DNA of 64,000 nucleotides from the NCBI GenBank assembly GCA_032164245.1, contig JAVMKO010000006.1, positions 33,568,319 to 33,632,318 on the forward strand. The letters are read 5' to 3'. Origin of the DNA: Sternotherus odoratus (lineage: Eukaryota; Chordata; Testudines; Kinosternidae). The notes beneath the pieces are model-generated. The model saw nothing but the letters and a program-made list of their open reading frames with translations, ran no database searches and was not told the DNA's origin. Shown here in pieces: positions 35,097 to 47,720 of this stretch (the stretch's first letter is position 1; each line of letters starts with the position of its first letter). The position numbers and the translations under genes are program-made.

Positions 35097-37820
35097 CTGT
35101 TACTAACCTGTTCCATAATGGTTGTGCAACACAACTCGAAAACATGTATTTCATGTCAATGTGTGCCCAGTGCACTGTTATCGAAGACTTTTCCCTCAGA
35201 TGTACCCATCAGGGTGGAGCATGCGTCCTCTGCTGCCCTCCCCTACTGCATGGTGGTATAAAAAGGCGGAGAAAGCCAACCCCTCTTCCATTCCTTCTTA
35301 CCAGAGACACATTGATCTCAAGGGGATGGAGAGTGAATTGTCAAATGGACATCTCAAAGTACACACAGTTACAGAACTTCCACTTCAGGTATCTCAAAAG
35401 TGGTTCCATCTGGGGGTGGGATCAGAGTCTATCTGAAGAAGGACCGGAGAACCACACATCTGAATCTGACCTCATCTCTAGATTGCTGAGAGATGGTATA
35501 CTGTGAGGCAAAGGTATGCACTGCAGACCACTTTACCACTGTACAAATGTGTAGGACAAGCACTTTAGTTAAGGAGGCTTCAGAAGCTGAATGGGATCTC
35601 ATTGAATGTGCTAGTACTCTGCTGGACGGAACTACATTGGCCAAGTTGTAACACAAGCATATATAGGAGGATATCCAATACGAGATCCTTTGAGAAGAGA
35701 GTGGGAGACCTTTCATCCTGTCTTCAACTAGCACAAAAAATTGTGAGGACCATCTAAACTGCATGAGCCTGTCCAAGTAGAATGTGAATGCTCTCCTGGC
35801 ATCCACAGTGCAGAGTATCTCCTCATCTTTAGAAGTATCAGTCTTTGAGAGGAAAGAATGTAGGTATATTTCCGGAGTGATATGAAAATGAGAAACTACC
35901 TTTGTAAGAAATTCTGGATATGGATGCAGATAACCCTTGTCTTTGTAGAAGACCACATATGGAGGAGCAGACATTAAAAACATGCAATTCACCTACTCAC
36001 CTGGCAACAGTGATTGCCACCAAAAAGGCTTCCTTCAGAGAAAGATGTAACAAAGAACAGGTAGTTAAAGATTCAAAGGAAGGACCCATTAGTTCTAACA
36101 CCACCAAGTTCAAGTCCAAAGGGGAAACAGGATCCTCTGTCTGAGGGTACAACTTTTCAAGACCCTTCATAAACCACCTTATTGACACAATGTTGGGAAA
36201 AAACCAGAACAATTATCAACTTTGAGTGTGGAAAGCCCAAATAGCTGCTAGATGAATCCTGATAGAAGTAGTGGTCAGACCTTGTTGCTTTAAGAAAAAG
36301 AGCTAGTCCAGAGTATGATGTAATGGAGACTGGACCAGAGAAACTCTCTTCTGCTGGGACCAGATGGAGAATCTCTTCCAGTTAGCCAGATAATTATTCC
36401 TAGTGGATTGTTTTTGTTATTTAAATAGTACGCCGGGAACTCCCTTTGAACAAACCTCTTCCTGGGAGGTTAGACATGGAGCATCCAAGAGGGCCTGAGG
36501 GTGGGGGTGGAGAGGGCAATCATGATCCCATGCACTGCTACAAACTAGGGACCGAATGGCTATGCAGCAGTTCTGCAGTAAAAGATCTAGGGGTTACAGG
36601 GGATGAGAAGCTGGATATGAGTCAACAGTGTGCCCTTGTTGCCAAGAAGGCTAACGGCATTTTGGGTTGTACAAGTAGGGGCACTGCCAGCAGTTCTAGG
36701 GATGTGACCATTCCCCTCTATTCGGCATTGATGATGCCTCATCTGGAGTAGTGTGTCCAGTTTTGGGCCCCACACTACAAGAAGGATGTGGAAAAATTGG
36801 AAAGAGTCCAGCAGAGGGCAACAAAAATTATTAGGGGGCTGGAGCACATTAATTATGAGAAGAGGCTGAAAGAACTGGGTTTGTTTAGTCTACAGAAGAG
36901 AAGACTGAGGGGAGATTTGATAGCTACTTTCAACTACCTGAAAGGGGATTCCAAAGAGGATGGATCTAGACTGTTCTCAGTGGTAGCAGATGACAGAACA
37001 AGGAGTAATGGTCTCAAGTTGCAGAGGGGGAGGTTTAGGTTGGATATTAGGGGAAAAAAATCACTAGGAGGGCGGTGAAGCACTGGAATGGGTTACCTAA
37101 GGAGGTGATGGAATCTCCATCCTTAGAGGTGTTTAAGGCCTGACTTGATAGAGCTCTGGCTGAGATGATTTAGTTGGGGGATTGGTCCTGCTTTGAGCAG
37201 GGGGGTGGACTAGATGACCTCCTGAGGTCCCTTCCAACCCTGATATTCTATGGTCCTGAGAGATCTGGTGGGAAAGTCAGTGGAGTTTTGACCTAGAAGG
37301 ACTACAGAGTTGATGCAGGACCCGAGCATAGTCCTATCTAATTTTCATCTGGTCTGCCAGATTGCTCTTCACACCGAGGTGGTGAGAAGCTTGGAGACTG
37401 ACTGAATTTGGCAATACACAAGTCCAACAGTCTGATTGCCTCTTGGTACAGCAGCATCGACTGGGTCCTTGTTTGCCCATTCACATATAACACAGCTGTT
37501 GTATGGTTTCTAAATAGATATGGGTTTCTTCCTTTGATATGGGGAAAGAAGGTTTGACAATGGCCCTTATTTCTCTGGCATTTATATGCAGAGTTAAATC
37601 CTGTGTAGACCACAAAGCTTGTGTCTGCTGAGAACCCAGATGAGCCTCCAAACGTAGGATAGAAGCCTTTAACTAGGGTTGAAGTTGGCTGAGAAGGAGC
37701 AAACAGCATCCTCAACACACTCTTGAATGGTTTGTCCACCAGTCTAGAGAAGCCAGGATTTGAGGGGAAAAAGTCTGACAACAGTGCACCAGGCTGAAGT
37801 AGAATGGACAGGTACAATCA
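35097..37820 (-). mobile_element. DIRS-like tyrosine-recombinase retroelement, decayed, split by a CR1
   Basis: Read on the minus strand. The frame 37817-37338 contains a RNase H-like segment (TTAVLYVNGQTRTQSMLLYQ, EAIRLLDLCI). After the CR1, the sequence at 36400-36213 reads in broken frame as a recombinase N-terminal region ('FFLKQQGL', 'IRIHLAAIWAFH'). Frames 36212-35997 and 35992-35429 give the tyrosine recombinase: a segment ending TVAR at the expected first catalytic Arg followed by a stop, then VDARRAFTFYLDR, AHSMRS (the HxxR box, about 35590-35615) and WSAVHTFASQYTI (catalytic Tyr, about 35495-35510). RNase H followed by a tyrosine recombinase is diagnostic of DIRS elements. The left segment 35097-35430 looks like the terminal region. 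The right limit is uncertain. Confidence 0.7.
36515..37252 (+). mobile_element. CR1 LINE 3' fragment nested in the DIRS-like element
   Basis: It begins near 'gatcccatgcactgctac' and runs through 'gtgtccagttttgggcccca' and a frame at 36788-37078 reading [34 protein letters not shown] and RFRLDIRG, to the canonical tail 'ccttccaaccctgatattct' and 'atgg'. It is the longest plus-strand CR1 in the window. Its insertion separates the RNase H and recombinase parts of the DIRS-like element, so it is younger. Confidence 0.92.
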
Positions 37821-40340
37821 GTTGAACAAGAACTATGTAATAAGATCATCATCCTAATCAATAAACAAATCTGCCCCCGCTTCTCTTTGCATCTTACTTT
37901 ACTAACAAGGGCCTATGGTTTGGACTCTGTTTAGAGCATACAGGACCAATACCATGCTGGAAGAGCCAGCAAGGCTGGATTCTGCCTCAGGCATCTGCTA
38001 CATTAGGCTGTTTAATTCCAAACCAAGGCTCACTCCTACTGGGGAATAAGGAGGAGGCTGAAAGGAACAAGCTTAGTTTTCAAATCATACGGGACCTTAG
38101 AAAAACCCCATCTTTCTGATGTATAAATTAAGTCAATTTAGGTCTCAATCATCCACCACCTCATACTGTCTCACTCCTGCACAAAGCAGGTGTAAAACAC
38201 TTTCAGATAACAACGGTGGCATTTTATACCTACTTTGTACAAGTGTAAACAATTACACAAGGCACAAGGCAGACACAATCGGGTCCTGTGCCTGGAATCT
38301 CACACAGCTATGTTAGCCAAGCAGGCTGAAACCGAACCTTAAAAACAGAGCCAGTTTTTCAAAAAAGTGCTCAGTACCCCCTACTGGCAGAGGATTTTTG
38401 TAAATGGTTCAGATTCCATTTGAGCACCCAACTAATGAGGCAGGTTTGCAGAAGGGCTCAGCGCTCAGCAGCTCCTGTTCCCAAAGACTCAGTCACCAGC
38501 ATGCTGAACAAACCTGGCCATGTATTTAGGTGCCATAATGGGAGCTGAACTCTCTAAACACCTGACCCCCATTGTCGGTGCTGAGTCTTGCAGAAAATTC
38601 TCTTCTCTGCATGTGGTTGGCTGTGGGATCTAAAGGAGTAGCTAAGCTGAATAACCCCGTTAACACAACTCACCCAAGAAAACACATTCCACTCAGAATG
38701 ACAAAAGAGGATTAGCAGCAATGCTGCTCTAGGGAGAATGCCTTTATACCTGCTTTATAGGTTTTATGCACAGATTCTAACATCCCGAGAAGGTTTTGAG
38801 GAAATCACACCCTGGGTGAGTGGGAGTGGAAATGGCTGCACCACAAAAACTGAACTGCATACAAGGTGCCACAGGACTCTTTGTTACCTATACAAGGGAA
38901 TATGTCATATGGCAGGGCAGGAACGTGGAAGGGGGGAGGGGATGTTGGAAGTAAACCACATTAATCAGACACAGAAATTCAGAGCAAAAGAAGGAGGGGG
39001 AGGAAGAGAAAAGACTGAAAGTGCTGAGTGTGAACAACAAAAATATAGTTAATTGGCTTCCTTCCACCCCACCCCAAATCAAAGCAGCACAGAAACAGTG
39101 CCAGCAGATCTCATGACATTTTAATGTTCATGAGTGTTCAGAGGTATCCAAACTCATTGAGTAAAGGTTGGTTTCCTGAAACTGAAAACCCACATCATAT
39201 AGTTGAGACATCGTTTCCTGCTAAACTTCAACATGCCCAGTGTTCTGCATCTGAAAGGCAAATCTCCCTATGTCACGAGATGACAAGGGAAAGCTTAAGA
39301 ACTCTCATTAACCCTGGGCCCAATATGGAATGAGTCTTCATCACTTCTCAGAGCCCTTTAGCTCCTGGGCATCAAGGGTCACCCTCTGCATAATCTGATG
39401 CACTTTGGGATCTCTTCTGCCACAGAAATATGCTAGGAGCTCCCATCTGCTTCAACGGCAGTCACCCACCCACCCGGACAGGTGAATGGAACCTGTAGTC
39501 TGCACAGGCACAAGGAGCTATTGGCAGAATAACCAGAGGGTGACAGAGATTGAGACCTGAGAAGTCACAAGGTATCCGATGTGGGAACATCAGCAGGAGC
39601 TTGCAAACCTCCCAGCCCTCCCTGCTGCATTTCAGTGGAGGCCACAGAGCAGCTTTGCTCTGAAGCTACCTACACTTCCATGTATTCCTGCGGTCCCACT
39701 CTGCTCCACACGTCTCCTTCCCTTCTCCACTTTCATGAACACATACTTCAGAAGTCCACTGCACAGAGTGCTGAAGGTGGCATCTGACACCCTCTGATCT
39801 CAACCTCAACGAGACCAAACACTCCAACAGTACAAAATGCTTGGGAAAGACCCCAACTAATCTTGTCTCTATCTAGGATGATCTGAAAGTCGCTTTCTGT
39901 TCCTCTTCCCTCCACCCCACAATCAAAACCTGGGTTAAGTTACTAGTCAAGGCATAGTTTTTTTGAAATGATTGAACTGCTATAGCTTCAGGGTTGCCCA
40001 CTACAGAGCTTTGATGTACATTCTCCATGGTTTCCTTTTAATTTTGAGACCCCTTCTCTCAGTGAGATAGGGGATCCTGTGCATTCCTTTAGAGGTCTTC
40101 CACTTTTTTCCTATCCTCTACTCGTTCATTAATTGAATGCACAGTTCAATTACTCTGTTACAGTTACTCTGGCTTTTGCAAAAGGGAAGTTGACAGAACT
40201 CCCTATTTCAGAGCCTAGCACTGTTACACCCTCACTGACCTGAGAAGTCACTGTTATTCCCCGCTGTCACTTGTGGGGCTAATGTCTTCCCTTCACCAGC
40301 AATTTCTGATTTGTCTGCTCAGGGAGCTGAAGATCATAAC

Positions 40341-40945
40341 TAGAGCTTTACCAAATTCGCAGACCATTTTGATCAATTTCACAGACAAAAATAATACATT
40401 TCATGATTTCAGCTATTTAAATCGGACATTTCACAGTGTTGTAATTGTAGGGATCCTGACCCAGAAAGAGGTGAGGGGGGTGTCACAAAGTTATTGTAGG
40501 GGGGTTGCAGTACTGCTACCCTTACTTCTGGGCTGCTGTTGGCAGCAGGGCTGTCTTCAGAGCTGGGCAGCCAGACAGCGGTGGCTGCCGGCATGGATCT
40601 CAGGTCTGAAGGCAGAGCTGCCAACAGCAGCAGCGCAGAAGTAAGGGAGGCATAGTATGATATCGCCACACTTACCTCTCCACTGCTGCTTGCGAGGTGC
40701 TGCCTTCCGAGCTGTTCTGCAGCTGTCCAGCTCTGAAGGCAGCATAGAAGGGAGGCAACACTGCAACCCCCCCTCAAATAGCCGTGTGACATCGCCCCCC
40801 ACCATTCACATTTAGGTCAGAACCCCCAGTTTGAGAAATGCTGGTCTCCCCATAAAATCTGTATAGTAAAAGGTAAAAGTACACCAAAGACCAGATTCCA
40901 TGGTCCAGGACATTTTTTCATGGCTGTGAATTTGGTAGGGCTCTA
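40341..40945. mobile_element. Non-autonomous hAT element with perfect 8-bp target duplication
   Basis: Terminal inverted repeats TAGAGCTTTACCAAATTC (left) and, inverted, TAGAGCCCTACCAAATTC (right) differ at two positions. ATCATAAC occurs at 40333-40340 and again at 40946-40953. The 605-bp interior has no transposase; it contains 'gctgcc/ggcagc' words in both orientations. Confidence 0.92.
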
Positions 40946-41221
40946 ATCATAACTAAAAGCTTGCATGAGCAAAGAAAAATGGGGCTTTTTCCACCATGCT
41001 CCTGAAAGTTCTCCAAAGCTCAGGAGGTCTTGCCTTAGTTCAGTATTCTCCAATACAATCACCTCTTTAAGCATTGCAAGAATTTTGAACCCTTTGTGAC
41101 TTCTAGTACAGTCATTCAAGACAAGAAACTTTCAGCACTGGAGAGTGGCTCTGGTCACAGTGGAATCAAAAGTGCTGCTATAGTTTAATAACCAGGATTT
41201 TCTCTTCTGCCACGGGGAAGC

Positions 41222-41239
41222 AGTGTGTGTGTGTGTGTA
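41222..41239. repeat. (GT)n microsatellite
   Basis: A short run of about nine GT units, followed by 'agagagagacacacaca' at 41257-41273. Confidence 0.85.
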
Positions 41240-41319
41240 TGTATATTATTATAATAGAGAGAGAGACACACACAAGGTGTGTTTGTACCTTCAACCACTC
41301 CCTTTCTTCCAGTTTCTTA

Positions 41320-41585
41320 TAAGCATCATTAAAAGAGCATTCGTGCCCACACCTGTTATTCCTTCGCCTCGGAGCTCCTTGAATGGGCTACAAATACAGC
41401 CAGGTGTCTCTCTTTGAGCTACTTCCCGGTTTCCTCCCTCCCCACTCCACTGACATCATTCTCAAAGGACTCTAATGACCTCCATTTGGCAAACTCTTGG
41501 TACCCCAACTCATCTTTAATCTGCTTTACCATTCTGTAGCTTTCAACACCATTGATTGCTCTCTCCTACTTAATAAACAGTAAGT
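41320..41585 (+). mobile_element. L2-like LINE reverse-transcriptase remnant
   Basis: Around 41530-41580 one frame reads SVAFNTIDCSLLLNK, close to the 'AFDTIDHSLLL' motif of the L2/CR1-like reverse transcriptase palm. The upstream part is assigned only by continuity. Stops are present. Confidence 0.4.
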
Positions 41586-44500
41586 AATAATATCAGATGT
41601 CAATGAGAGTTTCATGCATGGATAAACAGTAGGAAATGGTCCAAAATACTTTATATTTATTGATGAACCATCCAATTCAAGGTTTCTAAGAATCAAGTAA
41701 AAATTATCAGACTTGACCTGAGATCCATGAGTACTAATTGCTGCCAATATTTACATGTTTGTTTGTTTAATGTTTGTAAAATGCTAAGTGATTTTAATTG
41801 CTGCTAATAGAGAGTTTTGTAAATCGAAAGTCAATACTTTTTTTTTCAAACCAGTTACAATTCAAAATGTCTGTCTCTCTCTCTGTTTTTCAAAGTCTGC
41901 ATCATTAAAATGGCCCTCATCATCTCTTCTCCTCTCTAAATGGGGTTGAAATTAAGAATCCAAGTTGGCCCTTCTGTCCTGTAAAACAGTAATGGCCATC
42001 TGTATTTTACCAACCAGCTGTTCAATGGAGGCTTTTCATCCCGAACAATCCGTAACCATTTCAGGAAATCAACCTGCACAATTATGGATACTCACAGTCT
42101 GTGATACAGTCAAACCTCTTGAGCCACTGAAAACACCCTCCTGGTTACCCTGAGCTCCTCCCCAAGCCCACCCTCACTCCCAGAGGGTCTGAGAGTTAGC
42201 CCCCTGCTTGCTGTCTCAGAGGTGTGACTGCATCTAAATGGAAGGCACTAGAGGTTACACAAAAGGCATCTTTCAGTCCAAAATAGTAATGGGAACAAGA
42301 ACCTTCTCTACCTTGCAGGTCAGCTTTGGTCAACTCAACTTTGTTAGCAAAAAAACAGAAAAAGCAAAAACAATAAAACAGAGGTTAGTAAAAAGGCAGA
42401 TAAACCAGATCATCACCACTAAAATAAACAAACAAAAGCAATTGGCGTAACCAACACAGCCCACAGACATGGTTAACACACATGAGAGGGGCACTGCAAA
42501 CAACACGGACACTGTGGGAGTAGGCAGAAGACAGGAAGCCACTGCTGCCTTAATCCATCACACTAGAATGCTGCCTGGTTTTATATCATACAACAAAGCA
42601 CTGATGATAGGGGAAAATGTATTTCTGTCTCACACACACAAAAACCAGAAGAGAACAGCAGCATCCCATGATGTATTAACAGTTACACAGAGTACCCCCA
42701 GCTCCCTGTAGTCTTTACCGATCATTTCAGGAGTTGCTTTGCCCCTCCCAAGAAATACTTAGAATCAATTTGAAGGGAAAAAAAATCAATTTGACATTTA
42801 ATATGTGAGCTAGAATGATATTTGTTGCCTTTCAACATCCAGATTCAGGCTGGAAACACAAAGCTGCTCCCCTTCTTCAGAGTTCAGCTCCTCATTGGCT
42901 TTTTGTCTAAAGCAAATGTAGGATAGGTGAACAATGAGGGATTGACAGTCCTGGTGACAGACATACTCTTCATCCCCTCAATAGGGCCTGACACTGGGTG
43001 GGAAGTGACAGTGGAAGCTTCCTTAAAATGCTTCCTCCTCCCAGGGGCCTCACCCAGCTCTGGGAGAAACCCCCACACACTTGAGAAAAGAGGGCAGTTC
43101 AGTCTCTGTGGCCCTTTTACTTCTTGGCAGTTGCAGCAGTATACGTGACAGAGAAAACTGTGATGTTACCAAGACAGAACAAGGACCAAGCCGCATTCAG
43201 AGAAAGGAGCACAGGGAAGAAAAACCACCAAATGTTGAACTGGTGGATACAGATGAGTTCTCCCCAGCTACAGGGAGCACCCCGGTTATGGAGAAGCCAC
43301 ATAGATTTTTGAGGTTTCAAGCTTTGGTTTTAAAATTTCTCTTTCAGCATGGAAAGGGTGGTGGGAATGAGGACAAGGAGCAGTTCCTGAATCCCAAATT
43401 ACACATTTCTATTAGCCATCGCTGTGGAAAGATTTGATAAAACACTGGCCCTTGTCATGGGTGGATAAGTAGTATGCACTCACCTTTATGGCTTATTCTT
43501 TTGAATAAGAGCTACTACTTAAGAGCTAGTACTGAATCTTGACTGGTGTTATTTCCCCTCCCCCCCCTTTCTTCTTTCACATTTACTGCTCTATAAATCG
43601 GAATTGGCAATAGAAACAAATGTGCAGTTTCCTGTGGTTCCAATAAAGTTTAACATCTTGAACCTTTGCTATCATTTTACAAGCCAAAGCCCATGAAACA
43701 ACTCGAGATGGCAATTACCTCCACGTTCTAGCCACTCACATTTTTTCCCCCTTTCAGAGTAGCTCCATTACACAGACCCATAAAATTTCTAAAAGTCTCT
43801 CAAATGAAGAGGGACAGCTTAACTCATTTCTCCAGGCCTTTTTGCTTGTCACTTAGGCCAATAAACAGTCTTTTGCATAGAAGAAATGAGGACTCTTCTG
43901 CTGTCCAGCTCCTCATCTTCCTCCCATCTGATCCAGTAGTGAAGCTCTCAGGGGGAATTTGTGAAATCACTTTTCTCCATGCCAACAGAATACAATGTTA
44001 TATGGTGCAGAGGTGTTGCCAAGCCGTATCACATTCCTGTTGCACTAATTAGCCCCCCATCCAACATGGTCAATCTGTGATGCTTTACAGAAAGGTGAAA
44101 AATGACCATACTTCACCGCATCAGGTATGAGATGTTGAGGAGTGAAATCCTTTCTGACACCATCCAATGATCAGTTTACAAGCACGAGATTTGATTAACT
44201 TCCCTCTTCCCCTGCTCACATGCTTCTCCATATGCAAAATGTACAGTCATTAAATTATCCCGCCCCACTGTTTGATTCAAGTACTTCATGCAGCAGTGAG
44301 TTCCAAAGGTTAACTGTACATTGTGGTACACAGTATAAGATTATGACTTCACTGCAGGATTTGGTAGAGATTAAGCTGGGCTAAGGGAGAAGGAAGTTTG
44401 TCATAAGAGCAAAATATCATGAACAGCGGTATAAGAAACATTCAGCCTCCAGCCAAACAATAATTGCTTGCTCTTTTCTGTGACGATGTTGAGCAAAGTG

Positions 44501-45267
44501 TGTGGTGGGGGAAACGGAGAAGCAGAAAAACACAACAAATGAAAGATGGCAATGAAAACGACCTCAGGACACAAACACATTACTCATTAGGAAAAGGTCC
44601 TGCTCGGGGTTCTTTCCCAGATGAGAGATTTGCTTATATTAGGGTCATTAAGGGCACTTTAGCGACTCTTATACACTCTGGGACAAATTCAACCCTAGAT
44701 TTCAATAGTGTTAATCCACGGATAAAGTGCTCAGTAAGATGTTTCAGACCCACGTCAGCTCAAAAGGCAGCAAAGGGGAGAAAGCACCTCCTTGGTCCAA
44801 GCCTCAGCCTGAGTTGAGGCTTTATTGGGTTATTCTGAAGGAGGGTTATCCACATAGATCCCATAATTTTCTTCATTTTCACTCCATTCCCAGTTTTACT
44901 TCTGCCATGTAGACTCCACAGTACAGAGACCCTTCTCCTCTAGAGCCTTACACCACTCCAAGTGTTTTCCTGATGCAGCCATTCCTGTCCCTCAGAAAGG
45001 ATACCGTGCTCCCAGGACTGTCAGAGGTTGTGGAGCTCTAACCATGGAGAATCCCAGGCGGTGACATCTGGAATGTTTATTTCCTCTCCAAATTCCAACA
45101 CTCTGCTCATCTCTAGTGCCTGCCACTCAAAGCGGTTTAACTCCCCCCCCCCCCCCGAAGTGAATAGTTGTCTATTCACATGGAACGGATACCCACCCCA
45201 GTGCTGATGGGGACAATGAGGCCCACAGCAGACAGGGGGATTGTTCAAGTTCACACTGAAAGTTATT

Positions 45268-46440
45268 GGTAGAATCATACAAATGAAGGACTGACTGGAA
45301 GGGACCTCAGGAGATGGTCCAGTCTATCCGCTCATGCTGAAGCAAGTTTACCTAGACCACCCCAGCAGGTGTTTGTCGAATCTCTTCTTGAAGATCTTCA
45401 GTGACAGGGATTCCTCAAGTGCCAGGGAGAATCTATTCTAGTAATTAACTATTATTAGAGTTAGCTATGAGGAAAAAACTATATAACCTAACTCTCCCGT
45501 TACAGACAGCCAATTATTTCTTGTTCTGCATTCAGTGACCATGGAAAACTATTCACCATCCGCTTTATAACAGCCCTTAACATATTTGAAAAAAATATAT
45601 CGAGTCCCCCCTCAATCTTTTCTCAACATTAAACATACCGTATTTTTCGCCCTATAGGACGCTCCGGCCTATAAGACGCCCCCGAGTTTTTCAATAAAAA
45701 AGCCGGACCAAAAAAAAAAAAAAAAAAAAAGCGCCTCGCTCTCCCGTCCCCGCCGCGCGGCGGGCTGCTGGGAGCGTGCCGCTCTCCCGTCCCCGCCGCG
45801 CGGGCGGGCGCTCCCAGGGGCCCCGGGGCCCGAGCTGCTCTCGTTCCCCGCCGGCCCCGAACACATGCGGGTGGGCTCGGGGGGGGGGGAAGCGCCGCCC
45901 CACCCCGCCCGCCGGGCCACCTGCAGCCGCCCCAGCTCCAGCTGCCCGGTAAGTGGTTTCATATATTCGGCATATAAGACGCCCCCCCTAATTTTGAGAT
46001 TATTTTGGGGGGTTAAAAGGGCGTCTTATATGCCGAAAAATACGGTATCCAGTTTTTTAACCTTTTCCCCAAAGATCAGGTTTTCTAAACCTTTTATCAT
46101 TTTTATTGCTCTCTTCTGGACTCTCTCCAGTTTGGCCACATCTTTCCGAAGAGTGGGGGGCCCAATATTGGGCACAGTACTCCAGCTGAGACCTCACCAG
46201 TGGTGAGAACAGACCAGTTACTTCCCCTGTCTTACATACAGCACTCCTGTAAATCCAGCCCAATGTGTTAGCCTTTTTTGCAACTGCAAAATGTGGCTGG
46301 TATGTTCAATATGTGACCCATTACAAGCCCTATTTTTCCCCCTGCAGTACTGATGCCTAACCTGTTATTCCCCATTTTGTATATGAGTCTTCCTTCCTAA
46401 GTGTAGTAGTTTGCACTTGTCTTGTAGACACTTATAGAGC
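45268..46440 (-). mobile_element. CR1 LINE 3' fragment, split by a MITE
   Basis: Reversed CR1: the 3' end 'aatcatacaaatgaaggact' with 'ggaagggacctcaggag' at 45268-45315, 'attgctctcttctggactct' at 46105-46124, and a minus frame at 46260-46060 reading PLVRSQLEYCAQYWAPHSSE, the CR1 RT motif. A TA-flanked MITE at 45638-46045 interrupts it. More diverged than the plus-strand CR1 copies. Confidence 0.85.
45638..46045. mobile_element. 408-bp MITE with CCGTATTTTTCGGC-type ends, TA duplication and a G/C-rich core
   Basis: The left end CCGTATTTTTCGCCCTATA and the right end (inverted) CCGTATTTTTCGGCATATA are terminal inverted repeats, with sub-terminal 'cataagacgcccc' words repeated. TA flanks both sides (45636-45637, 46046-46047), as for Tc1/mariner-type elements. 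The core has an A-rich tract (45708-45730) then a very CpG-rich block to 45950 in which 'gctctcccgtccccgccgcg' occurs twice. No transposase. Confidence 0.85.
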
Positions 46441-46984
46441 TGAGTCCCCAGGCCCTTGTAATCAGCAATAGAGCAGTCCGGTTTGCCTTCCCCTTGTTTT
46501 TCTGAATCTGATGAACCATTTCAAAAGGTTTTGTGGCTCACATTGCTTATTTGCTGGCCCACCAACCCCAATTTATGCCAAGATCATTTCTGCTGTAGCT
46601 GCTGTCCTAGTCAATATTTTGTGACTTTGCTGTCTGTGTTGTAGATCCTCCAGCAAACATTAAAGATAAAGATGAGACTTGCCTAGATCACTTGGGCCAC
46701 AGCCATTCCTTATCAAGTGACACACAGTATGATGTTACTCTCACACCGGTTGTGTTAAAACATGAGCCAGGAACAGATTCCTCACAACAGAGTACAGCAA
46801 AGCTATTAGCTTTGCTATACCTTCCAGGAAAACAGGAGCTGCCACCCTAGCACTGACCTGAGCTTTACAAGATCAGAGAACAGCTGTCAATTGATCTTGT
46901 GTAAACAACAACAGAATAGATAACAGCAGCTTTAACTTCACAGGCCTATTTGCAGTTTCAGGTATGCCTTGGCTCTTGTTTCAC

Positions 46985-47150
46985 AGAGAAGCATCCAACT
47001 TGCGGATGAAATCTACCAATGCCTGGCCACATGTGAAGCTCTCTTGGGACATTTCACAAGAGCGGAGACTGCCAACAAAATGGGGATTGAACCAGGGATC
47101 TCTAGAGATGAAAGCATTATTTACTACCGCTTGAGCTAAAGAGCCAGGTT
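46985..47150 (-). mobile_element. tRNA-derived SINE
   Basis: On the minus strand, TAGCTCAAGCGG (complement of 47127-47138) fits RNA polymerase III box A and GGTTCAATCCC (complement of 47083-47093) fits box B, about 35 bp apart as in a tRNA. The surrounding sequence does not fold into an obvious functional tRNA, so a SINE promoter is the better reading. The 3' limit is uncertain. Confidence 0.55.
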
Positions 47151-47609
47151 CTGCATCTGGGGCTGAAACAGACCCATATCCTTTGTGAACTGGGCACTGA
47201 GAGGGACACATAACACAAAGTGACCTGTGAGTTATATTTGCTCTGATACCCTTGTTAAATTCCAGCTTGGTTAATTTCTTTCTGCCTACCAAACTCCTCC
47301 TGGAATGTCAATTAGATTCTTGCCTTCAGGTCTTAAACTATGGGATAGCATTTCTATATACGATTAAAGGCCTGCCACATTCTATCCCAGAGGTGGCTGC
47401 ATATAGGAATGCTTTAGGATCCCTCCGGTGCTAGAGAAATAATCCACTACCCTCCTATAAATTGCATTTATCTTGAACTATCCTAAAGCACTTTACAAGA
47501 CCCCAGGTGAGGTAGATAAGGGACTTATTCTCCACTGAATGCAGCCACCTGTGGGTAGAACATGGTACCTGCTTATCATTGCATAATAACGTTACACAAT
47601 GATTTAGCA

Positions 47610-47720
47610 CAGGAAGTTAAGGAGAATCATGTATCCAAAGAAGTTAAGTGACTTTCTGAAGATCACATGGAATCAGTGGCAGAGCCAGTAGAATAAACCA
47701 CACTCCTTCCCTATCACATT
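47610..47720 (-). mobile_element. MIR SINE remnant
   Basis: 'ccaaagaagttaagtgactt' with 'tctgaagatcacatgg' and 'cagtggcagagccag' match the reversed MIR core. Confidence 0.55.

Noticed and set aside
47083..47148. Possible tRNA gene (box A and box B on the minus strand)
   Set aside because: The acceptor and anticodon stems do not pair convincingly; a tRNA-derived SINE explains the boxes better.
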